Source of the DNA: Subtercola boreus
GTDB lineage: Bacteria > Actinomycetota > Actinomycetes > Actinomycetales > Microbacteriaceae
Direction of reading: 5' to 3'
DNA: 64,000 nucleotides
NCBI RefSeq assembly: GCF_006716115.1
Contig: NZ_VFOO01000001.1
Span: forward strand, 3,472,001-3,536,000
Shown here: piece after piece, positions 58,088 through 64,000 of the stretch
Position numbering within the stretch: position 1 is the stretch's first letter
Layout: each line of letters begins with the position of its first letter
The notes under the pieces: model-generated
The model's database searches: none
Told to the model about the DNA's origin: nothing
What the model saw: only the letters and a program-made list of their open reading frames with translations
Program-made: the position numbers and the translations under genes

Positions 58088-59110
58088 GTGAAACATTCCC
58101 GCGCATTGCGCCGCTCGGCGCTCATCCTCGCCCCTGTCCTCGCCCTCGCGGCCCTCTCCGGCTGCTCGTCCGCCTCGACGAGCGACGCCGGTGCCGCCGG
58201 TACCAGCAACGCCGCCGCCTCGGGCGAGTGGAGCTACACCGACGACACCGGCAAGACCGTCACCCTCGACCACCAGCCGGAGAACGTGGCGAGCTACGCC
58301 GACTACGCGCTCGGCCTGCTGAGCTACGGCATCGACCCGGTGGCGATCTTCGGCCGCGTCGACGTGGCGAGCGACGAGCGCTTCGCGCCCTACGACATTT
58401 CGAAGACCGCGATCGTCGGCAACAGCTACGGCGAGATCGACCTCGAGAAGCTCGCCGAGACGGCGCCCGACCTGATCATCACGGGCATCTACCCGACCGA
58501 TCGCGAGGGCACCCTCGACCTCACCGGCCCGCTCTACGGGCTCGCCGACACCGAGCAGCAGGCCCAGCTCGAGAAGATCGCGCCCGTCGTGGCCATCGAG
58601 GTCGGCGGTAAGGGCATCGACGTCATCAACAGTCTCAACCGTCTCTCGGAGTCGCTCGGCGCCAGCGCCGACACGGTCGCCGCCGCGAAGACGAAGTACG
58701 ACGCCGCTGCCGCCGACCTCACCGCGGCGACGGCCGAGAACCCGATCGAGATCACCCAGATGTACGCCGATGCCGACGGCATCTATGTGACCAAGACCGC
58801 CGACGAGCCCGAGACCGAGCTCTACGCGAGCCTCGGTGTGACGTTCACCAACAAGAACCCCGACGGCTACTACTACTGGGACATCTACAGCTGGGAGAAC
58901 GCGGGCCAGGTGATGAGCGGCGATGTGCTGCTCGTCAACGTCGAAGGCTTCCAGAAGGACGACCTGCTCGCCCAGGCCACCTTCGCCAGCGACAAGGCGC
59001 TCGTCGCCGGCCAGATCCACCCCTGGAACCAGGCCGCCCTCGACTACGCGTCACAGGCCGCGCACATGACCGAGCTCGCCTCGATCATCCGCGACTCGAA
59101 GAAGCTCTGA
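58088..59110 (+). CDS. ferric siderophore-binding lipoprotein
   Basis: 340 residues (GTG start, 5 nt after the iron box). The signal peptide ends in LSGC (Cys about 27), giving a lipoprotein. The mature part is the FepB/FhuD class: YTDDTGKTVTLDHQPENVASYADYALGLLSYGIDPVAIFG, LAETAPDLIITGIY and AKTKYDAAAADL. It would deliver a ferric siderophore to the two FecCD permeases. The very short leader implies transcription starting close to or at the start codon. The stop overlaps the hydrolase gene that follows. Confidence 0.9.
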   Translation: MKHSRALRRSALILAPVLALAALSGCSSASTSDAGAAGTSNAAASGEWSYTDDTGKTVTLDHQPENVASYADYALGLLSYGIDPVAIFGRVDVASDERFAPYDISKTAIVGNSYGEIDLEKLAETAPDLIITGIYPTDREGTLDLTGPLYGLADTEQQAQLEKIAPVVAIEVGGKGIDVINSLNRLSESLGASADTVAAAKTKYDAAAADLTAATAENPIEITQMYADADGIYVTKTADEPETELYASLGVTFTNKNPDGYYYWDIYSWENAGQVMSGDVLLVNVEGFQKDDLLAQATFASDKALVAGQIHPWNQAALDYASQAAHMTELASIIRDSKKL

Positions 59111-59856
59111 CCCTCCTGTATTCCGAGACGCTCGGTTCGGGCGAGCCGCTGCTCCTGCTGCACGGGGGTTTCGCCTCGCTCGAACCGCTGCGTCCGCTCG
59201 CGGTCGCGCTTTCGGCCGGGTTCGAGGTGCACACGCTCGAGCGCCCCGGCCACGGTCGCACGCCCGACCGCCCGGGCCCGTACGGCTACGACGAGATGGT
59301 TCTGGATGCGCTCGCCTTCCTCGATGCGTCTGCCCTGAATGCCGTGCACATCGTCGGGTTCAGCGACGGTGCCAACATCGCGCTGATGCTGGCCCTCGGG
59401 CATCCATCGCGCGTGCTCTCGCTCACAGCGATCAGCGGCAACCTCGACCCCGGCGGGTTCATCGGAACCGTGGCGGACGTCGACCCGAACGAGGAGCCGC
59501 CCGACTGGCAGGGCAGGGAGCGCGATGACTACAACGCGCTCTCGCCCGACGGCCCGGATCACGCGCGCACTGTCATCGGCAAGCTCCGCCGGCTCTGGGT
59601 GACCGAGCCGCAGATCGCCCCGTCGTCGCTGGCGGCCATCGCCGCACCGGCCCTGATCGTCTCGGGCGACCGCGACACCATCCGGGTCGACCACAGCGCC
59701 CTGATCGCCGCGTCGATCCCCAGCGCGCAACTCTGCATCGTGCCGGGCTCCACCCACGGCATCATCGAGGAGCGGCTCGACTTCGTGACCGACGTCGTGC
59801 GCGACTTTCTCGGGTCGCTCGCGGCCCGCGGTCGCGCGCCGTCTTCGACGGCGTGA
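59107..59856 (+). CDS. alpha/beta hydrolase in the siderophore operon, probable CTG start
   Basis: 249 residues if started at CTG 59107, which overlaps the binding-protein stop (CTGA). From this point the frame reads TLLYSETLGSGEPLLLLHGGFASLEPL, which supplies the first strand and the HGG oxyanion motif (19-21). The only standard start in the frame is GTG 59227, which would delete that essential part. The nucleophile serine is in HIVGFSDGANIAL, the aspartate in VSGDRDTIRVDH, and the histidine in PGSTHGIIEERL. It may hydrolyse the siderophore to release iron, or have another esterase role. It is convergent with the next gene (3 nt gap). Confidence 0.78.
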   Translation: MTLLYSETLGSGEPLLLLHGGFASLEPLRPLAVALSAGFEVHTLERPGHGRTPDRPGPYGYDEMVLDALAFLDASALNAVHIVGFSDGANIALMLALGHPSRVLSLTAISGNLDPGGFIGTVADVDPNEEPPDWQGRERDDYNALSPDGPDHARTVIGKLRRLWVTEPQIAPSSLAAIAAPALIVSGDRDTIRVDHSALIAASIPSAQLCIVPGSTHGIIEERLDFVTDVVRDFLGSLAARGRAPSSTA

Positions 59857-59859
59857 TGT

Positions 59860-61092
59860 TCAGAACGCCGAGATGCCCGTGATCGCCCGGCCGACGACGA
59901 GAGTGTTGATCTCGTAGCTGCCCTCGTAGCTGAAGATCGCCTCGGCGTCGGCGAACGCGCGGGCCATGCCGTAGTCGGTGCTGATGCCGTTGCCGCCGAG
60001 GATGCCGCGGCCGAGGGCCACGGATTCGCGCATCCGCGCACTGCAGGCGGCCTTCGCCAGCGCGGCCTGCTCGGAGTGCAGCGTTCCCGCCTGCTGGAGT
60101 TGGGCGATCCGCACCATCGTGCCGAGCGAGGTCGTCGCGTTCTCGAGCAGGCGCACCAGCTTGTCCTGCACGAGCTGGAAGGATGCCAGCGGCTTGCCGA
60201 ACTGTTCACGCCCCAGCGCGTACTCGAGAGCGCAGTCGTAGGCCGCGAACTGCAGTCCGACCGACTGCCACGCCACCCACACCCGCGAGTTCATCAGCAG
60301 GCCGTTGGTCTCCCGGAAGCTGGTTGCACCGGCGAGCCGGTCGGCCTCGGGCACGCGCACCCGGTCGAGCAGGATGTCGGCGTTCTGCGTGATCCGCAGG
60401 GCGAACTTGTTCTCGATCTTCGACACGTGCAGCCCCGGGGCGTCGTGCTGCACGATGAACCCCTTGATCTCGCCGTCCGCGGTGTCGCGGGCCCAGACCA
60501 GGATGGTGTCGGCGAACGTGGCGTTCCCGATCCACCGTTTCGCGCCGCAGAGGATCCAGCTGTCACCGTCGCGGGTCGCCGTCGTCGTCATCGCCCGGGA
60601 GATGTCGGAACCGTGATCCGGTTCGGTGAGCGCGAAGGCGCCGACCGTGCGGAGGCTGAGCAGATCGGGGAGGTATCGCGCCCGCTGCTCGTCGGACCCG
60701 AACTGCTCGATCGCTCCCGCGAAGAGAACACTGTGCACGCCGAGGAACGTGGAGACCGATGCGTCGACGCGGGCGAGCTCCAGGTGCATGAAGCCGTGCA
60801 GCAGGGCTGAGCCGGTGCCGGCGCAGGTTCCGGTGCTGGCGCCCAGCCGCACGAGATCCAGGTCGGCGAGTGCGGGGAGGACCTCGAACGGGAACGTCGC
60901 CGCATTCCAGTGCCCGGGGATGACCGGGCGGATGTCTGCCTCGAACACCGCCTGCGCGTGCTCGAGCCGCCGGAGTTCTGACGGGTCGAGGAGGTCCCGG
61001 TAGCCGAGGAAGTCTCCCCGGGCATCCGTCGACGCGCGCTCGGGAGTGGCTGCGCGGGGACGGTCGTATCGCGTATCGGTTATCGTGCTCAT
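59860..61092 (-). CDS. acyl-CoA dehydrogenase
   Basis: 410 residues from the ATG at 61092, with AGAGGA just upstream. FAD-binding and catalytic motifs are FALTEPDHGSDISRAMTTTATRDGDSWILCGAKRWIGNATFADTIL, YALGREQFGKPLASFQLVQDKLV and IFSYEGSYEINTLVVGRAITGI. The last block, with the glutamate in YEGSYEIN, resembles glutaryl-CoA dehydrogenase and related acyl-CoA dehydrogenases. It probably oxidises a short or branched acyl-CoA. It is divergent from an Lrp/AsnC regulator with a palindrome in the gap. Confidence 0.9.
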   Translation of the reverse strand: MSTITDTRYDRPRAATPERASTDARGDFLGYRDLLDPSELRRLEHAQAVFEADIRPVIPGHWNAATFPFEVLPALADLDLVRLGASTGTCAGTGSALLHGFMHLELARVDASVSTFLGVHSVLFAGAIEQFGSDEQRARYLPDLLSLRTVGAFALTEPDHGSDISRAMTTTATRDGDSWILCGAKRWIGNATFADTILVWARDTADGEIKGFIVQHDAPGLHVSKIENKFALRITQNADILLDRVRVPEADRLAGATSFRETNGLLMNSRVWVAWQSVGLQFAAYDCALEYALGREQFGKPLASFQLVQDKLVRLLENATTSLGTMVRIAQLQQAGTLHSEQAALAKAACSARMRESVALGRGILGGNGISTDYGMARAFADAEAIFSYEGSYEINTLVVGRAITGISAF

Positions 61093-61148
61093 CAGGTCCT
61101 CTTCGACTCGGTAGTGCAGGATGCTCATCCAGCCTCTCTCTCGCCGGA

Positions 61149-61162
61149 AGGTTGCACAACCT
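61149..61162. promoter_or_regulatory. AGGTTG-CA-CAACCT dyad between acyl-CoA dehydrogenase and Lrp genes
   Basis: The site has perfect 6-bp arms and lies in the divergent gap. The inner GTTGCACAAC also occurs at 63184-63193 in front of the SMP-30 gene, so both may be bound by the same regulator, possibly the adjacent Lrp-type protein. Confidence 0.45.
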
Positions 61163-61216
61163 CCCGTCTTGACACAGTGCAGATCACCCAACCAACAGGG
61201 CTCAGGGAGTGGCAGA

Positions 61217-61702
61217 ATGGGCGACATGCCCACCGTTGACGCGACCGACGCCCGAATCCTGCTGGCCCTCGCCGCCGACGCCCGACTCTCCGGCGTGGAG
61301 CTCGCCCAACGGCTCGGTCTGTCGCGCAACACGGTGCAGGCCCGACTGGCCCGGCTGGAGGCCGGCGGCATCCTCGGATCCGTCGACCGGCGCGTCTCCC
61401 ACCGGGCGCTTGGCTACCCGCTGACGGCCTTCGTCTCCGCCCAGGTCGAGCAGAGTCACCTGGCCGAGATCGAGGAGGCGCTGGCTGGGATCGACGAGGT
61501 GGTCGAGCTGCACGGAGTGACGGGGGCCTCGGATCTGGTCATCCGCGTGGTCGCCCACGACACCGACGACCTCTACCGCATTGCGGGTGTGATCCTCGCG
61601 ACGCCCGGTGTGCGGCGTACGGAGATCGCGCTCTCGATGCGCGAGATGGTGCCGTTCCGCACAGCGCCGCTCCTCCGGCGGCGGGCCGGGACCGGTCGCT
61701 AG
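61217..61702 (+). CDS. Lrp/AsnC family transcriptional regulator
   Basis: 161 residues from ATG 61217 (GGGAG 8 nt upstream); ATG 61226 is a possible start. The winged helix reads TDARILLALAADARLSGVELAQRLGLSRNTVQARLARLEAGGIL. The RAM ligand domain follows with LTAFVSAQVEQSHLAEIEEALAGIDEVVELHGVTGASDLVIRV. It is divergent from the acyl-CoA dehydrogenase gene and likely controls it, by analogy with BkdR-like regulators of branched-chain catabolism. Confidence 0.9.
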   Translation: MGDMPTVDATDARILLALAADARLSGVELAQRLGLSRNTVQARLARLEAGGILGSVDRRVSHRALGYPLTAFVSAQVEQSHLAEIEEALAGIDEVVELHGVTGASDLVIRVVAHDTDDLYRIAGVILATPGVRRTEIALSMREMVPFRTAPLLRRRAGTGR

Positions 61703-61792
61703 CCGTTCGGTACATGCGGTCGCCAGCTGACCTGCCGACTCGCCGGTGTTCGGTGCTTCCGACCGGGGGGTCTCAACTGCAAGGATGAGCGC

Positions 61793-62248
61793 ATGACGAC
61801 GCCATCGATTGCTCCCGTGCCGCTCTCCCAGCCGTACTACAACGCTCCGTTCGGTGAGGCAGTGCGCCGGTTCTACAAGAAGTACGCGACCTTCTCCGGG
61901 CGGGCGAGCCGCGCCGAGTACTGGTGGTGGGCGCTCGTCGCCGCGATCGTCAATCTGGTGCTCCAGACGATCATCCAGGCCAGCGGCGTCGGCCGGCTGA
62001 ACGCCGACGGGACCATGGGCAACCCGGGGCCGGTGGGCGTCCTGGCCGCGATCATCCTCTTCGTGTGGGTTCTCGCCACCATCGTGCCGACCATCGCGTT
62101 GACCGTGCGGCGCCTCCACGACACCGACCGGTCGGGCTGGTGGGTGTTCATCGCCCTCGTTCCGCTCGTCGGCGGGATCGTGCTGCTGGTGTTCACGCTG
62201 TCGGCGCCGGTGCCGGCTGGGGAGCGGTTCGACCTGAAGGCGGCCTGA
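61793..62248 (+). CDS. DUF805 membrane protein
   Basis: 151 residues. The DUF805 pattern is clear: FYKKYATFSGRASRAEYWWWALVAAIVNL, then IVPTIALTVRRLHDTDRSGWWVFIALVPLVGGIVLLVFT. Three or four membrane helices are expected. The function of the family is unknown. It is convergent with the SMP-30 gene, across a 48-nt spacer containing the repeated string GGCGTCGGGCG. Confidence 0.88.
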   Translation: MTTPSIAPVPLSQPYYNAPFGEAVRRFYKKYATFSGRASRAEYWWWALVAAIVNLVLQTIIQASGVGRLNADGTMGNPGPVGVLAAIILFVWVLATIVPTIALTVRRLHDTDRSGWWVFIALVPLVGGIVLLVFTLSAPVPAGERFDLKAA

Positions 62249-62296
62249 CGCGAGTCGGCGGCGGGCGTCGGGCGGCAGGCGTTAGGCGTCGGGCGC

Positions 62297-63166
62297 TCAG
62301 CCCGCGAAGGGCCGGGCCTCCACGCCGCGCACACCGGCTTGTGCCGTGAAGAGCGAGCCCGCGGCGGGCTCGTCGCCGACAGCCAGGTTCTCCCGCGACG
62401 TCGTGATGAACAGCGTGCTGCGGTCAGGGCCGCCGAGGCAGCACGAGGTCACCTTCGACACCGGCAGCTCGACGATGTCGGCGAGGATGCCGCGGCTGTC
62501 GTAGTGGTGCACGGCCGAGCCGCCGTAGAGGGCGACCCACACGCCGTCGAGTTCGTCGACCCACAGTCCGTCGGGAAACCCGCGCCCCTCCTCGATCGAC
62601 GCGAACGGGCGCCGGCCGGTGAGCGCCGAACCCGCGTCGGCCTCCGCATGCACGTCGACGTCGAACACGTCGATGCGCCTGGTCTCTGAGTCGATGTAGT
62701 ACATCCGCTCGCCCGACGCGGTGAAACCGAGCCCGTTCGAGGTCGTCACGTCGCCCCAGAGCCGCTCGGTGCTGCCGTCCGTGTTCAGGCGGAACATCTC
62801 TCCGCCGCCGGTGTCGCCGGCGTACGCGAGAGAGCCGCAGAGCATCCGCCCCTCCGGATCGCAGCCGCCTTCATTGAACCGGCGGGCGGAATCCGTCCAG
62901 AGCGGTGGGGTCGCGAATTCCTGCACATCGCCCTGCCAGAGCGTGAACTCGCGCTCGGTCACCACGAGCATCCCGCCGTTCAGTCGTGGCCTGACGGCCG
63001 CTGCGACGGGGGAGCCCACGGGCATCCGGGAGACCTCACCGGTGTCCGGATGCAGCGACAGCACCGCCCCGGCGAGCATGTCGACCCACTTGAGTCCGCC
63101 CCACAGGTCGCTCCAGACGGCACCCTCACCGTGATGGGTCACGGGGTCGGTGAGCTGCTCTGCCAT
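62297..63166 (-). CDS. SMP-30/gluconolactonase family protein
   Basis: 289 residues from ATG 63166, with GGAG 8 nt upstream. ATGs at 63172 and 63190 are alternatives. The six-bladed propeller is evident from the N-terminal HHGEGAVWSDLWGGLKWVDM (the metal-binding Glu), NEGGCDPEGRMLCGSLAY, TTSNGLGFTASGERMYYIDSETRRIDVFD and GFPDGLWVDELDGVWVALYGG. Such enzymes hydrolyse sugar lactones with a divalent metal. No sugar dehydrogenase gene is next to it, so the lactone is unknown. Confidence 0.9.
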   Translation of the reverse strand: MAEQLTDPVTHHGEGAVWSDLWGGLKWVDMLAGAVLSLHPDTGEVSRMPVGSPVAAAVRPRLNGGMLVVTEREFTLWQGDVQEFATPPLWTDSARRFNEGGCDPEGRMLCGSLAYAGDTGGGEMFRLNTDGSTERLWGDVTTSNGLGFTASGERMYYIDSETRRIDVFDVDVHAEADAGSALTGRRPFASIEEGRGFPDGLWVDELDGVWVALYGGSAVHHYDSRGILADIVELPVSKVTSCCLGGPDRSTLFITTSRENLAVGDEPAAGSLFTAQAGVRGVEARPFAG

Positions 63167-63183
63167 CGCCATGTCTCCAGTGT

Positions 63184-63354
63184 GTTGCACAACGATCCGA
63201 TTCTGAGAAGAGACACATTCGTTATCGATTCGTTATTTTTCCAAGCTAACCCCCCGAATGGGGGTCTGATCAGCGTTTTGCCTGACCAGGGCTCAGAGAG
63301 CTCTGCCAGAAGAACGGCGGGTGTACGGATCGGTAATGCGGAGTTCACATGAAC
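63184..63354. promoter_or_regulatory. control region between SMP-30 and secreted LTD protein
   Basis: The 250-nt gap holds GTTGCACAAC (63184-63193), two copies of ATTCGTTAT exactly 11 bp apart (63217 and 63228), an ACCCCC/GGGGGT hairpin (63249-63265) and the dyad GTTCA-CA-TGAAC (63343-63354). The 11-bp direct repeat resembles the spacing of actinobacterial PHO boxes. It is unusually AT-rich around 63210-63245. Confidence 0.45.
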
Positions 63355-63419
63355 CACGCAGGATCCATCACAGGCGCATCGACTCTCTGCGCGCCAGTCG
63401 ACACAAGGAGACCACCCGA

Positions 63420-64000
63420 ATGCGCCACAGATTCACCAGGCGATCCCAGCTGGGCATCGCCGTTCTCGCCGCCCTCGGGCTGGCCGCAGCGCCGCTCGCG
63501 GCCACGCCCGCCCTGGCGAACACCGCCGGCACCGGCGTCATCATCACCGAGGCCTACCTCAACGGCGGCAGCGCCGGAGCGACCTACCTCAACAAGTTCG
63601 TCGAGCTCTACAACCCGACGAACGCACCGATCTCGCTGTCGTCGATGTCGCTGCAGTACCGGTCGGCAACGGGCACCGCGAACCCGACCGCGACCCTCCC
63701 GCTCACCGGGACGATCGCAGCGAAGGGCCACTACCTCATCGGCGGTTCGTCGAACGCGGCCAACGGTGCCGCGCTCCCGACTCCCGACCAGACCATCGGC
63801 GCCTCGTTCGCCGCGGGCGGCGGAACCCTGTTCCTCGCGAACCAGACCACCGCGCTGACCGCCCCGCCCACCGGCTCGGTGAAGGGCAACAGCGCCATCG
63901 TCGACCTGCTCGGCTACGGCACGTCGAACACGTTCGAGACCACGGCTGCCCCCGCGGCATCCGTCACCACCTCGCTCGCCCGCACCAGCAGCGGGACCGA
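63420..64000 (+). CDS. secreted lamin-tail-domain protein, 3' end beyond the window
   Basis: At least 193 residues, open at the window end. The signal peptide is MRHRFTRRSQLGIAVLAALG followed by LAAAPLAATPALA and a likely cleavage before NTAGTG. Then comes a lamin tail domain: VIITEAYLNGGSAGATYLNKFVELYNPTNAPISLSSMSLQYRS, TIAAKGHYLIGGSSN and AIVDLLGYGTSNTFETTAAPA. This domain opens extracellular nucleases and phosphoesterases of the ExeM/NucH type in actinobacteria. Whether a nuclease domain follows cannot be seen. Confidence 0.85.
   Translation, partial: MRHRFTRRSQLGIAVLAALGLAAAPLAATPALANTAGTGVIITEAYLNGGSAGATYLNKFVELYNPTNAPISLSSMSLQYRSATGTANPTATLPLTGTIAAKGHYLIGGSSNAANGAALPTPDQTIGASFAAGGGTLFLANQTTALTAPPTGSVKGNSAIVDLLGYGTSNTFETTAAPAASVTTSLARTSSGT

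Noticed and set aside
62249-62296. Tandem GGCGTCGGGCG repeats as a functional element
   Set aside because: Only two imperfect copies in a short convergent gap; simple G/C-rich slippage is the easier explanation.

Overview
The window is high-GC DNA with tightly packed operons, many 1-4 nt start/stop overlaps (ATGA, GTGA), frequent GTG starts, iron boxes of the DtxR/IdeR type and a LAATG sortase signal. Together these point to an actinobacterium, most probably of the Microbacteriaceae type. It looks like chromosome. I see no rRNA, tRNA, CRISPR array, intact IS element or prophage.

Layout. (1) 1-5.5 kb: assimilatory nitrite reduction and siroheme. hemD (cut by the window edge), cobA and nirB run leftward; nirD and a CbiX/SirB-like chelatase run rightward. 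(2) 5.6-10.7 kb: an old yellow enzyme, a quinone-oxidoreductase-like dehydrogenase divergent from a TetR gene with palindromic operators, and a DHA2-type MFS exporter. (3) 10.7-29.1 kb: a large myo-inositol catabolic region. It holds a sugar ABC transporter with a transaldolase-like enzyme, a GntR regulator (iolR-like), iolC, a Cgl0158-type aldolase, iolA, iolB, iolD, iolG and iolH, then on the opposite strand iolT, iolE, a TIM-barrel isomerase and a second Gfo/Idh dehydrogenase. Four operator-like sites with the core TGT-N4-ACA sit at the promoters of the ABC operon, the regulator, iolC and iolT, which makes a coherent local regulon.

(4) 29.1-35.1 kb: mixed accessory genes. These are a GNAT-AAA+ fusion protein, a DoxX-like protein, a MerR remnant, a SulP transporter, a DUF1016/YhcG relic that has lost its nuclease core, and a TetR gene divergent from a frameshifted ABC-2-type membrane protein with a His-rich tail. 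(5) 35.2-42.0 kb: a Liv-type ABC transporter (substrate-binding protein, fused LivH-LivM permease, two ATPases) joined to a luciferase-like monooxygenase and two AhpD/CMD-fold proteins, a recurring but functionally unassigned set. (6) 41.9-49.9 kb: leftward LLM oxidoreductase, APC permease and LysR; rightward YjbQ, FGGY kinase, TIM-barrel isomerase, archaeal-type triose-phosphate isomerase and SDR, which looks like an unassigned sugar or polyol pathway.

(7) 50-54 kb: secreted, wall-anchored amidase, DUF808 protein, alpha/beta hydrolase and a 79-bp inverted-repeat element. (8) 54.1-59.9 kb: siderophore uptake (SIP ferric reductase, two FecCD permeases, ATPase, binding protein, hydrolase) with two iron boxes. 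(9) 59.9-64 kb: acyl-CoA dehydrogenase, Lrp/AsnC regulator, DUF805 protein, SMP-30 protein and the start of a secreted lamin-tail-domain protein cut by the window end.

The most interesting unassigned systems are the Liv/LLM/AhpD cluster, the kinase-isomerase-archaeal TIM cluster and the GNAT-AAA+ fusion. All functions are inferred from reading the translations; no database search was run.
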